In this document: positions 24,498 to 33,390 of the stretch, in pieces | Numbering within the stretch: position 1 is the stretch's first letter | How the letters are laid out: every line of letters begins with the position of its first letter | Source: an uncultured Clostridia bacterium | Lineage (GTDB): Bacteria; Bacillota; Clostridia; Lachnospirales; CAG-274 | Assembly: GCA_947632615.1 (NCBI GenBank) | Contig: CANRPW010000017.1 | Span: 1 to 53,876, forward strand | Direction: 5' to 3' | Length of the DNA: 53,876 nucleotides | Position numbers and translations under genes: made by a program | The notes under the pieces: generated by a model | What the model was told of the DNA's origin: nothing | Databases searched by the model: none | The model's input: the letters and a program-made list of their open reading frames with translations, nothing else

Positions 24498-27400
24498 ATG
24501 AAAAAACGCAGACTTTTAGCAGGGTTATTGGCGTTTGCTATGACAGTAACGTCAGTTTCCTTCAATGCTTTTGCTGAGGATGTAGCTCCTGAAGCTGCTG
24601 TTGAAGAATCTGTAGACGAAGCAGTCGTAGACGATGCAGTCGTAGATGATGCAGTCGTAGACGAAGCTGTAGCAGATGAAGCAGTAGACGAAGCAGCTCC
24701 TGACGAAGCAGTAGCAGACGATTCTGCAGATGCAGCCGACGATGCAGTCGTAGAAGACGGCGATAGCGAGGCTGTAGAAGATGTTGAGGCTTCTGAGCCT
24801 GCTGACCCAACAGACGATGCCATACTTGGCAGCGTAGTTGACAGCGCAGTAGAAGAAACTACAGAAGCAGCAGACGAGTATGGCATTGCTCCCATAGATT
24901 TCACACCGGATATGATCGAAGCAGTGGAACCTTGGAAGGGCGCAATGTTCGGTAACAGCGTAACCGGCGGTAACTGCACTCCTGACAAACAGGGGATCAA
25001 AGCATCTTCAGCAACAGAAGTTAATATGTTTGCTGCGAAGGGTAAGATCGCAGGAAACCAGGAAGGTTTAGATTTCTATTATCAGGAAGTTCCTAACCTT
25101 GACGAAGACTTTACAATTAGTGCTGATGCAACCGTAAACAGCTATACTGCAAACAATCAGGTGGCTTTCGGTCTTCAGATGAGAGACGAGATTTTTGAAA
25201 ACGGTACTGACCCCGGAAACGGAAATTACGGTACTTCTATTGCAGCCGGTCCTTTCAGACTTGCAACAGCAGGCGCTTATAGCTACGTTGGTTATTACAG
25301 AGGCAACGGCAACGGTGATGCAACAAACCTTGCTCCCAATGCAAATACACCTGATATGGAAACAGGCGACCCTGATTTTGCAAAAAATACTCAGGTAGAA
25401 GGAAAGATCGCAGTAGGTAATACAATACACTTAGAGCTTTCTTACAACCACACATTCAAGACATTTACTCTTACTGTAGGAAATGACTCAAAAACCATCA
25501 ACATTGCTGATCTTAAGTATGGCTTCGATACAACAGGCTCTGTTTATGTAGGTGCTTTCGTATCAAGAGAAGCTAACGTTACTTTCAAAAACCTTGACCT
25601 TACAGTAGGTGCTCCTGTTTATGAGAAGGGCGAATGGGTAAGCGGAACATCAGCAAACAAGAACAACACATTTACGGTTACTCCTACAATGGGAACAGGC
25701 AGTGACCCTGAATCTGTTAAGTTTGATCAGACAAAGGATAACTCAGGTAAGCTCAGCGACGATTCCGAGCAGTATGCTTACTATGTAAACAAAGTAAACA
25801 AGAAGGCTAACTTCACATTGTCAGCTAAGGTGACAGTTGATAACTTCATTTCAACAGGTTCAAACAACAATCAGACAGGTTTTGGTCTTGTTTTAAGATC
25901 AACCATCGATCCGGAAGATTCTTCCTACACAGGTACTGTCAACGGAGCTACAGCTGACAGCAACCTTCATTCACCCGGCGCAATGCTTGCTTTCATACCC
26001 GCTGAGAAGAAGGTTGACATAGACGGCAACGGCGAGGTAGATACAGATGTGCAGGGCGCAAGCATAAGATATCGTGGTTATAATGCAGATGGCAGTTTAC
26101 CTGCAAAGGCATCATTCTCACTTATCAATAACTTCGCTATTGCAACAGGTCAGGAATATGGCTTAACCATTTCTAAGTCAGGCGATGCTTATACTTTCAT
26201 AGTAACCGACTCTGCAGGAACTCAGTATATACAGAACCTTGGCGGACTTAACGCATTTGGTACTGATATATATCCCGGTTTCTTCGCAGCAAGAAATGTA
26301 GACGTTACATACAGCGATATTAAGCTTGAAATAGACAACAGACAGGTTCAGGAAATCTGGATCGACAAGCAGCCTAACCAGACTGATTACTATATAGGTC
26401 AGGCTTTCAATCCTGAAGGCATGGTAGTTAAGGCTCGTTTCCTTGATCCTGCAACAGGCGAAACAAGCGAAAGCGAACTTTCTCAAGCTGATTATTCTAT
26501 GTCAGGTTTTGACACATCAGCAATCGGCAGCTATCAGGCAACTATCGTTAAGGGCTCAGCAATGACAACTCTTGACTATACGGTAAGAAAGAAGAAAGTT
26601 GAATCTATCACACTCAAATATGCTCCTACTATCAACAGATATTATGAATATCAGTTGTTTGAAAAGACAGGTCTTGAAGGAACTATCGTATATGAAGACG
26701 GTACTTCAGAGGCTATAAATAATGACAACGTAATACTTACAGTTGACGGAGCAGCTCTTGACGAGTCAAAATATTGGACAGCTGCTGAAGCAGGTGTTAA
26801 GACAGTATATGTTTCATTTGTAGAAACAGATACACTTGATCCTAACGGTGTTCAGGCATCATTTAACATAACAGTTTATCCTTATAAGCTTAATAAGATT
26901 ATTGTCGGTTCATATCCTGTAACATTATATTACTACCTCGGTATGGACGAAGACAGAGATGAAGAAGGCAACCTCAGAGGTCTTCTTATGAAGGGTGAAT
27001 ATGAGGATAGTGCAGGAAACTACTATTATGACTATTTAAGCCCTGCAACTTATACTGTTTCAGGTTTCCAATCCAATGCAGTTGGTTCATATAAATGGAA
27101 CATTGCTCTTAATGCAGCTCCTTATATTTCAACTACAATGGATTATGTTGTAGATACTGTAGTTGTACTTAAGACAGCTATATCAAAATATTCAAGAACA
27201 ACATTTGAAACAGGCGCAACTCTTCAGTCTATTGCTGATGAAATATTTGCTAATACAGTAGTTACACAGGAAAAATCAGATGGCACAAAGGCTGATCTGA
27301 CAAAGAACGACTATACTATCGATCTTTCACCTCTTGGCGGAAGCAGCGCTATTACATGCGATGCGGCTGCAAACGGCGAAGTGATCGGTGAAGCTCTTGA

Positions 27401-30400
27401 GAGCGGTACTTACACAGTAACATTAAACTTCTATGAAGCAACAATTGCTCCTCTTACCTTCGATATAACTGTTTGGGATGCTCCTAAACATTTCTGGAAG
27501 GTAGTTCGTTTCGGCGCATCTGCAAGTGCTGCAAGCTGCGGCGTTGTATTTAACGAACCTCAGGACGAAAACGGCTTATCTCAGAATGTAGAAGTATATT
27601 CAAATAACGGCGCTGGTAAGATAACCAACTCCGGTCATGACGGTATTGAATATTACTACACAAGAACTAACGCTAATAATAACTTCGAGATCTCAGCTGA
27701 TATCAAGATTGTCAACTATATGGCAGGCGGCAAGAACGAAACACGTACAAGCCAGGATGCTTTCGGTATCATGGCAAGAGACAGTATTCCTCTTAAGCCA
27801 AGAGATGACTATGGTCCCGATCTTGACACTTATGAGAATATGAAGCCTAACTCAGTTGTTAGAACAGTTAACGCTGCGGTAGACGAAAACGGTGAACCTA
27901 TCCCTCAGAACGACGGCTCAGACTATTATGGAAACATAATTCTTGCAGGTGCTTATGCAGAGAGCAATCCTAAAGCTCCTGATACAGCATCAGGCATCCC
28001 GTCATTCAACAGAAACCGTCTTAAGATGTACTGCAGAAGCGGTATCAATGATGCTGACGGCAGCGGAGCTATCCAAGAGGATGTATTCCTTCTTTATGAC
28101 GGTAATGAAATTGGTGACTACATCACCTCAGACTTTGCTAACAATTGGGAATACTTCTGTCCTAAGAAGGATGACGTTTATCATATAACTCTTAAGAGAC
28201 TTAATGATGGATATTACATGGAAGCAACCATCGTAGCAGTTGGTGAAGAGAATGAAAGATATGCAGACAGAGTAGTTGGCAAGACATTCTCAAAGGCATA
28301 CAACTTTGATGCAGCAGGCGTAGCACAGGATCCTCTTCTTACTCAGAACGATGATACTATTTACGTAGGTTTCTTTGCAGCAAGAAATGGTGACATCGAA
28401 GTATCTAACATCGATCTTCACGAAACAAATGTAGATACAGACCTTAACATAAGCGGTTCTACAGAAAAAACTCAGACACCGGGCTTTACATTAGTATCAA
28501 GTCTTTACTCATACAGACCTGACTATACTCTTATGCTCAGGGCTAATAACACATCAGGTGGTCGTGTAACAATCAAGCTTGGTGATGAGGTTATTGCTAA
28601 CAGAGGTACACTTTTAAAGAATACAGCTAATTATCCTCTTACACTTACACCTAATACAGCTTATGACCTTACAATAACATATGAACCCATCATTGGCGAT
28701 ATAACGCTTACCTCATTAGAGACTATAACAGAAAGATATAAGCTCTATTGCGCAACTGGCGTTAATGTAACAGACGGCAATTATTATGTAGCACCTGCAA
28801 AGGGCTATGGTGAACCTGCAAACGGAGTATACGGTGACTTCAGAAATGCCGGTACAAAGGATTCTCCAATAGAGCTTGATGCAGCTCTCGCTCTTGTAGA
28901 TACGGGCGAAAAGATCATAATGCTTGACGGTACATATTTACGTGACGAGGCTGTTAAGATTACAGATGCCAATAATGGTGACCCCGGAAATATGAAGTAC
29001 CTTGTAGCTGAAACAGACAGACAGGTTACTATCGACTTCCAGGGCAACTCACAAGGTATCGACATAAAAGGTGATAACTGGTGGGTAAAGGGTATCAGAT
29101 TCTTACACTCAGCAGACAAGACGACAGGCGGATCGCTTTCAGGCTCTAACTGTGTAGTTGAAAACTGTGTATTTGCAGAATCAGGTACTACAGGCTTCCA
29201 GGTATCAGGCAGCTCATCAGATCCATTTGAAGATTGGCCTGCAAACAACCTTATCCTTAACTGCGAGACTTACAACTCTATCGACTCCTCAGGACAGGAT
29301 GCTGACGGCTTCGGCTGCAAGCTTACTGTAGGTAACGGAAACGTATTCAAGGGCTGTGTATCTCACAACAACCAGGATGACGGTTGGGACCTTTATACAA
29401 AGGGTTCAAGTGGTCCTATAGGTGCAGTTGTACTTGAAGACTGTATCTCGTATGACGACTCATTATATCTCGTAACAGCAGAAAACGTAGGTAATCCTAC
29501 ATTTACCGATATTAACGGCGTAACTAAGACATGGCTTACAAACGGTCAGACATCCGTTGTTTACAACGGCGCTGATCCTTTGAAGTATACTGTAGGTGAA
29601 AAGGTTAGAATGTCACCTAACGGCGAGAAGTCATCTTCAAGAAACGGCTTCAAGCTCGGCGGCGAGTCTATCTACGTACAGCACTACATCAAGGATTCTT
29701 ACGCATTCGGTAATAACTCATGGGGTATCGTTCCTACTAAGGGCGACGTTAAATCAGGTAAGGGCTTCGACTCTAACTCTAACCCCGCTATGAAAGTTAG
29801 AAACTGCGTATCTTTCAACAATGCAAGAAACTATGGTCTTAGTTCTTCAGTATCTAACAGAGTAGCAAACTACAATATCGACGGCGCTATTTCAATCGCA
29901 CCGTTCGGTACACCTAAGTCTAAGTCAAACGGCAGCACATATGAATGGAGCGGTCTTGATTATCCCGACAGCATCCTTACATATAACTCAAAGAACGATG
30001 AGTGGACAAATGAAGCTTACTCAGCAGAAGCTCTTGCAGCAAGAGCACAGGAAGCTGCTAAGACTAACGCTACTTATAAGTATCTTCTTACACTCAACAC
30101 TGATACTACACCTGTAATGATCGAGAGTCCTACAAACTGGCTCATCAAGAATATTGGTGAGGGTGCTCAGATGTACACATGGGGTACATTAAGACTGCAG
30201 GGCGATGGAAAACCGGAAGATGTAGCAAAGCATGATCCTAACTCTCACTATGTAATACCCGGCGGAAACGTAACGGGCTATGCAGGATTTAACTCAGAGG
30301 GTGAAGTAGTAACACCTGATTGGTTTGTAAATACAGACGAGAGCAAGGCTGTAGACCAGTATGGTTTCCTCATTGACTCTAACAATGACGGCACAGTTAA

Positions 30401-31550
30401 TACTGACGACCTTAAGGTAAACGGCTTCTTACAGCTCACAGCTGATCATCAGTATGAGTATAAAGCAAGCGATATACCTCAGTACAATGAGCTTTACAGA
30501 GAAATCTTCGGCATTACTCCTCCTACACCCGAACAGCCAAGTGAACCTTCAACAGGCGGCTCAGGCTCAGGTTCAGGCTCAGGCGGCGGCGGCCACTCAG
30601 GTGGCGGCGGTGGCGGCGGAAGCTCACGTCCAAACGCAGTAGTTACTCCAACTACACCTGAAGAAACAGACAAATCAGAAGAAGTAACACCTGATACACC
30701 TGATTCATCTGCAACACCTTCTACACCGGTAGAAATACCTAAGAAGGAAAGCGGCGCAGCAGGAACAATCAATCCTCCTGCAGAAACAGGATCATCAACA
30801 GGCTTTGATGATATAGCTTCTAAGCCATGGGCTTCAGGTGCTATCAACAGACTTGCATCTGCAGGCATCATCAATGGCGTAAGTGCTAACGAGTTCAAGC
30901 CTGACGGACAGATGACAAGAGGCGACTTCTGTGTACTTATCAGCAGACTTCTTGGTCTTGATAAGGCAGCAGATGCTTCATTCAGCGATGTTGACAGTGC
31001 TAAGTATTATGCAGACGGCATTGCAGCTGTTACAGCAGCAGGCATTGCAAACGGATATGGCGACGGAACATTCAAGCCTGAGAAGTTTATCTCAAGACAG
31101 GAAATGTTCGTACTTATTGCTAAGGTTTATGACTACCTTGGATACGACATCAGCGCAAATGAAAGCGTACTTAATAAGTTCGCTGACGGCGCAAGTGTTG
31201 CTACATGGGCAGTTCCTTACGCAGCATTCCTTGCACAGTATGGCATAGTAAACGGTTCCGCAGTAGACGGTTCTGATGCTAATGCTCTTAACCCGGCAGT
31301 TGCTATAACAAGAGCAGAAACAGCAGTTCTTCTTGAACCTGTTTATGATGCAGCACTTGAAGCAATTAAGGCTGTAGCTCTTGAAGCAGTTATCGACACA
31401 GCAGTAGCTGATGAAGAAGCTGCAGATGAGGCAACAGATGAAGCAACAGTTGAGGCTGACGAGGCATCAACAGATGAAGAATCAGCAGCTGAAGAAGCTT
31501 CTGAAGAAGAACCCACAGAGGAAGTTTCAGAAGAAGCAACAGAAGCTTGA
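24498..31550 (+). CDS. Cell-surface PL9 pectate lyase with SLH anchor
   Basis: A secreted giant of 2,350 aa. Order: signal peptide (1-26, ending SFNAFA); acidic Ala/Asp/Val repeats (to about 125); a concanavalin/LamG-like domain (about 135-370); a second (about 375-615); Ig-like domains (about 620-1000); a third LamG-like domain (about 1005-1290); PL9 beta-helix (about 1450-1900); Gly/Ser linker (about 2010-2050); three SLH repeats (about 2103-2290); acidic tail. The catalytic region has DADGFGCKLTVGNGN, DDGWDLY (calcium Asp residues, about 1626-1631) and NGFKLGG, whose Lys (about 1718) is the expected Bronsted base. PL9 enzymes cleave polygalacturonate by beta-elimination; SLH repeats bind wall polymers. 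I chose ATG 24498 over GTG 24489 because AAGGAG (24484-24489) is well spaced from it. Confidence 0.93.
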   Translation: MKKRRLLAGLLAFAMTVTSVSFNAFAEDVAPEAAVEESVDEAVVDDAVVDDAVVDEAVADEAVDEAAPDEAVADDSADAADDAVVEDGDSEAVEDVEASEPADPTDDAILGSVVDSAVEETTEAADEYGIAPIDFTPDMIEAVEPWKGAMFGNSVTGGNCTPDKQGIKASSATEVNMFAAKGKIAGNQEGLDFYYQEVPNLDEDFTISADATVNSYTANNQVAFGLQMRDEIFENGTDPGNGNYGTSIAAGPFRLATAGAYSYVGYYRGNGNGDATNLAPNANTPDMETGDPDFAKNTQVEGKIAVGNTIHLELSYNHTFKTFTLTVGNDSKTINIADLKYGFDTTGSVYVGAFVSREANVTFKNLDLTVGAPVYEKGEWVSGTSANKNNTFTVTPTMGTGSDPESVKFDQTKDNSGKLSDDSEQYAYYVNKVNKKANFTLSAKVTVDNFISTGSNNNQTGFGLVLRSTIDPEDSSYTGTVNGATADSNLHSPGAMLAFIPAEKKVDIDGNGEVDTDVQGASIRYRGYNADGSLPAKASFSLINNFAIATGQEYGLTISKSGDAYTFIVTDSAGTQYIQNLGGLNAFGTDIYPGFFAARNVDVTYSDIKLEIDNRQVQEIWIDKQPNQTDYYIGQAFNPEGMVVKARFLDPATGETSESELSQADYSMSGFDTSAIGSYQATIVKGSAMTTLDYTVRKKKVESITLKYAPTINRYYEYQLFEKTGLEGTIVYEDGTSEAINNDNVILTVDGAALDESKYWTAAEAGVKTVYVSFVETDTLDPNGVQASFNITVYPYKLNKIIVGSYPVTLYYYLGMDEDRDEEGNLRGLLMKGEYEDSAGNYYYDYLSPATYTVSGFQSNAVGSYKWNIALNAAPYISTTMDYVVDTVVVLKTAISKYSRTTFETGATLQSIADEIFANTVVTQEKSDGTKADLTKNDYTIDLSPLGGSSAITCDAAANGEVIGEALESGTYTVTLNFYEATIAPLTFDITVWDAPKHFWKVVRFGASASAASCGVVFNEPQDENGLSQNVEVYSNNGAGKITNSGHDGIEYYYTRTNANNNFEISADIKIVNYMAGGKNETRTSQDAFGIMARDSIPLKPRDDYGPDLDTYENMKPNSVVRTVNAAVDENGEPIPQNDGSDYYGNIILAGAYAESNPKAPDTASGIPSFNRNRLKMYCRSGINDADGSGAIQEDVFLLYDGNEIGDYITSDFANNWEYFCPKKDDVYHITLKRLNDGYYMEATIVAVGEENERYADRVVGKTFSKAYNFDAAGVAQDPLLTQNDDTIYVGFFAARNGDIEVSNIDLHETNVDTDLNISGSTEKTQTPGFTLVSSLYSYRPDYTLMLRANNTSGGRVTIKLGDEVIANRGTLLKNTANYPLTLTPNTAYDLTITYEPIIGDITLTSLETITERYKLYCATGVNVTDGNYYVAPAKGYGEPANGVYGDFRNAGTKDSPIELDAALALVDTGEKIIMLDGTYLRDEAVKITDANNGDPGNMKYLVAETDRQVTIDFQGNSQGIDIKGDNWWVKGIRFLHSADKTTGGSLSGSNCVVENCVFAESGTTGFQVSGSSSDPFEDWPANNLILNCETYNSIDSSGQDADGFGCKLTVGNGNVFKGCVSHNNQDDGWDLYTKGSSGPIGAVVLEDCISYDDSLYLVTAENVGNPTFTDINGVTKTWLTNGQTSVVYNGADPLKYTVGEKVRMSPNGEKSSSRNGFKLGGESIYVQHYIKDSYAFGNNSWGIVPTKGDVKSGKGFDSNSNPAMKVRNCVSFNNARNYGLSSSVSNRVANYNIDGAISIAPFGTPKSKSNGSTYEWSGLDYPDSILTYNSKNDEWTNEAYSAEALAARAQEAAKTNATYKYLLTLNTDTTPVMIESPTNWLIKNIGEGAQMYTWGTLRLQGDGKPEDVAKHDPNSHYVIPGGNVTGYAGFNSEGEVVTPDWFVNTDESKAVDQYGFLIDSNNDGTVNTDDLKVNGFLQLTADHQYEYKASDIPQYNELYREIFGITPPTPEQPSEPSTGGSGSGSGSGGGGHSGGGGGGGSSRPNAVVTPTTPEETDKSEEVTPDTPDSSATPSTPVEIPKKESGAAGTINPPAETGSSTGFDDIASKPWASGAINRLASAGIINGVSANEFKPDGQMTRGDFCVLISRLLGLDKAADASFSDVDSAKYYADGIAAVTAAGIANGYGDGTFKPEKFISRQEMFVLIAKVYDYLGYDISANESVLNKFADGASVATWAVPYAAFLAQYGIVNGSAVDGSDANALNPAVAITRAETAVLLEPVYDAALEAIKAVALEAVIDTAVADEEAADEATDEATVEADEASTDEESAAEEASEEEPTEEVSEEATEA
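24610..24760 (+). repeat. 15-nt tandem repeat in the lyase gene
   Basis: Imperfect tandem copies of the unit GCAGTCGTAGACGAT (variants with GAC GAA or GAT GAT) encode the acidic segment AVVDD-AVVDD-AVVDE. Unit length is a multiple of three, so gain or loss of copies keeps the frame and changes only the length of this exposed segment. Confidence 0.75.
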
Positions 31551-31584
31551 TCTAAAAAAATATAATTTTAAATATTAATTTTTT

Positions 31585-31619
31585 CGACCCTAAGATCACG
31601 ATCTTAGGGTCGTTTTTTT
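31585..31619 (+). terminator. Intrinsic terminator of the pectate lyase gene
   Basis: A perfect 12-bp stem (CGACCCTAAGAT at 31585-31596 with ATCTTAGGGTCG at 31601-31612), loop CACG, then seven T at 31613-31619. It differs from the neighbouring long hairpins in having a proper T run. Confidence 0.93.
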
Positions 31620-31622
31620 GCC

Positions 31623-31857
31623 CGCCCTTGTCAGTCATCTGATTGGCTCTGCCAATCAGATGACTGACAAGGGCGACCCGCGGGGGAGAAAACAAAAGGA
31701 GCAGCGAAGCTGCTCCTTTTGTTTTCTCCCCCGCGGGTGGGGCGGCGCCGGAAGCCATACAAATTGGCGCAGCCAATTTGTATGGCTTCCGGCGCCGCCC
31801 AATGGGGCAAAATCAAAAGTGGGCAGCTTCGCTGCCCACTTTTGATTTTGCCCCATT
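31623..31857. repeat. Hairpin cluster G: four perfect palindromes in a row
   Basis: Four perfect stems: 31623-31647/31651-31675 (25 bp, loop TCT), 31676-31705/31709-31738 (30 bp, loop GAA), 31740-31768/31772-31800 (29 bp, loop GCA) and 31801-31827/31831-31857 (27 bp, loop TTC), with at most one base between them. Two alternating types are visible: arms ending ATTGGC (1st, 3rd) and arms ending GCAGC (2nd, 4th). The whole 235-bp block is therefore a chain of hairpins. Confidence 0.97.
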
Positions 31858-31885
31858 GCCGGAGTTTGGTAAATGATAATAACAT

Positions 31886-31914
31886 TTGACACAAAAGTAA
31901 ATTTACGTTATAAT
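31886..31914 (+). promoter_or_regulatory. Consensus sigma-A promoter of tRNA-Arg
   Basis: TTGACA at 31886-31891 and TATAAT at 31909-31914 are separated by 17 bp, a perfect consensus. The tRNA starts 19 bp after the -10 box. Confidence 0.9.
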
Positions 31915-31932
31915 CAATATCGCGATATTATT

Positions 31933-32005
31933 GCACCTTTAGCTCACCGGATAGAGCGTTCGGCTCCGGACCGAAAGATAATGGGTTCAATTCCCATAAG
32001 GTGCA
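31933..32005 (+). tRNA. tRNA-Arg (anticodon CCG)
   Basis: The 73-nt sequence folds as a cloverleaf: acceptor GCACCTT pairs with AAGGTGC, D arm GCTC/GAGC, anticodon stem TTCGG/CCGAA with loop CTCCGGA (anticodon CCG, reading CGG), T arm ATGGG-TTCAATT-CCCAT, and discriminator A. CCA is not encoded. It stands alone, with hairpin clusters on both sides. Confidence 0.95.
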
Positions 32006-32011
32006 TACCCC

Positions 32012-32240
32012 ACCAATGGGGGCAAAACCAAAAGGGGCAGCTTCGCTGCCCCTTTTGGTTTTGCCCCCATTGGTCGCCCTTGATAGTCGTATAATTGGCA
32101 AAGCCAATTATACGACAATCAAGGGCGGGCACACAAAGCGAAATCAAAGGGGCGGCTCTGCCGCCCCTTTGATTTCGCCCCGCGGCTCGCCCCTTTAAGT
32201 CAACAGATTGGCTATGCCAATCTGTTGACTTAAAGGGGCG
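32012..32240. repeat. Hairpin cluster H: four palindromes after tRNA-Arg
   Basis: Stems at 32012-32041/32045-32074 (30 bp, perfect), 32075-32099/32103-32127 (25 bp, one mismatch), 32138-32156/32160-32178 (19 bp, perfect) and 32188-32212/32216-32240 (25 bp, perfect), each with a 3-nt loop. Types alternate as in cluster G. The first is joined to the second by the CCCCATTGGTCGCC linker. The first starts 6 bp after the tRNA and the last ends 10 bp before gpr. Confidence 0.96.
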
Positions 32241-32250
32241 GGCAAATAAT

Positions 32251-33222
32251 TTAGATATATTTGTTTATATCGGATTTTGATATCCCGGGATGAAGGGATA
32301 TATTTATGGCATTGGCTATTATATTTGTAAGACGATCTATAATGGAATCAACCTCCTTTGGGGTAACGAAAAGATTACCGCTGTCAGGAGTGAGTATACG
32401 ATAAATAAGCTCGTACTTATCGTCGTCTGTCATATTTGCAAGAAGCTGATAGAGGGCAGTACTTTTGGTGGCTGTATTTATAAGGGTTTCTAATATTAGG
32501 TCGAGAGTGTCATTTACCAACGTCGCAGCATCTACTACTGTCGGTACGCCCATGGCTATTACAGGTACGCCGAGGGTTTTCTTGCTAAGCTCCATACGGT
32601 TGTTGCCTACGCCTGAGCCGGGGCATACGCCTGTGTCTGATATTTGTATGGTTGTGTTTATACGTGAGGTCTTGCCTGCGGCAAGTGCATCTATTGCTAT
32701 TACATAGTCTGGCTTTATCTTTTCAACTATGCCTTGTATTATTTCGCCTGTTTCCATACCTGTAATGCCCATTACTCCCGGACTGAAAGCTGCTACGCTT
32801 CTCACACTTTCGTCTATATCCTCAGGTATATCAGCTGATATGTGACGTGTTACCAATACCTTTGAAATTACCTTTGGTCCCAGTGCGTCAGGTGTCACGT
32901 TCCAGTTGCCAAGGCCTACGACTAATATTACCGAGTCTTTTTTAATATCCATAAGGGTTGTTATTTTGCTGCTTAATATTTTTATTATTTCCTCGTGTTT
33001 TGCTATCTCGTTTTCCTTCATATAGCTGCTTTCAATAGTAATGTATGTGCCTTTGGGCTTCCCTGTTTTTTCTTCGCCTTGCTTGTCTTTTATATTTACA
33101 GTGGTTATTATTATATTGTTGTCTTCATAGTTTTCTTCTATTACATCTACGCCTTTTAATTCTTCCTTTGAGAGATTTTGGGCTATCTCAAGCGCTATGT
33201 CAGTTCTTATTGTATTTTTCAT
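32251..33222 (-). CDS. gpr: Spore (germination) protease GPR
   Basis: Aspartate-type A25 protease that starts degradation of small acid-soluble spore proteins during germination; normally made in the forespore as a zymogen. The 323-aa protein has the family pattern throughout: RTDIALEIA at the N-terminus, the pro-region cleavage zone, VGLGNWNVTPDALGPKV, VAAFSPGVMGITGMETGEI, DYVIAIDALAAGKTSRINTT, SDTGVCPGSGVGN and the C-terminal GVPTVVDAATLV. I chose ATG 33222 (MKNTIRTDIA) because CGGAGG precedes it; an upstream start at 33279 would add 19 residues. Divergent to the hydratase gene. Confidence 0.96.
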   Translation of the reverse strand: MKNTIRTDIALEIAQNLSKEELKGVDVIEENYEDNNIIITTVNIKDKQGEEKTGKPKGTYITIESSYMKENEIAKHEEIIKILSSKITTLMDIKKDSVILVVGLGNWNVTPDALGPKVISKVLVTRHISADIPEDIDESVRSVAAFSPGVMGITGMETGEIIQGIVEKIKPDYVIAIDALAAGKTSRINTTIQISDTGVCPGSGVGNNRMELSKKTLGVPVIAMGVPTVVDAATLVNDTLDLILETLINTATKSTALYQLLANMTDDDKYELIYRILTPDSGNLFVTPKEVDSIIDRLTNIIANAINISLHPGISKSDINKYI

Positions 33223-33321
33223 ATTAATTTCCTCCGATATTTTTATATATGTTGTCACAAATGAGGTATTATTATTCACAGAAATTTTACATAAAATCTT
33301 AGGAATACAGCGGTTGTGGGC

Positions 33322-33350
33322 TTGAAATATATGTCCAAATATGTTAGAAT
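33322..33350 (+). promoter_or_regulatory. Sigma-A promoter of the hydratase operon
   Basis: TTGAAA (33322-33327) and TAGAAT (33345-33350) are 17 bp apart, 41 bp before the ATG at 33391. It lies in the gap between the divergent gpr and hydratase genes. Confidence 0.7.
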
Positions 33351-33390
33351 GATTTTTAAGATTTTAAATCAAAGTTCGGGAGGAATGTAT

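Noticed and set aside
31618..32198. Small ORFs inside the hairpin clusters
   Set aside because: Open frames on both strands arise from the symmetric sequence; they have no ribosome binding sites and encode mirror-like products.
31623..32240. CRISPR array
   Set aside because: The repeats are inverted, vary in sequence between copies and lack uniform spacers; no cas gene is present.
32251..33279. Start of gpr at 33279
   Set aside because: No ribosome binding site there; ATG 33222 has CGGAGG and gives the normal N-terminus.
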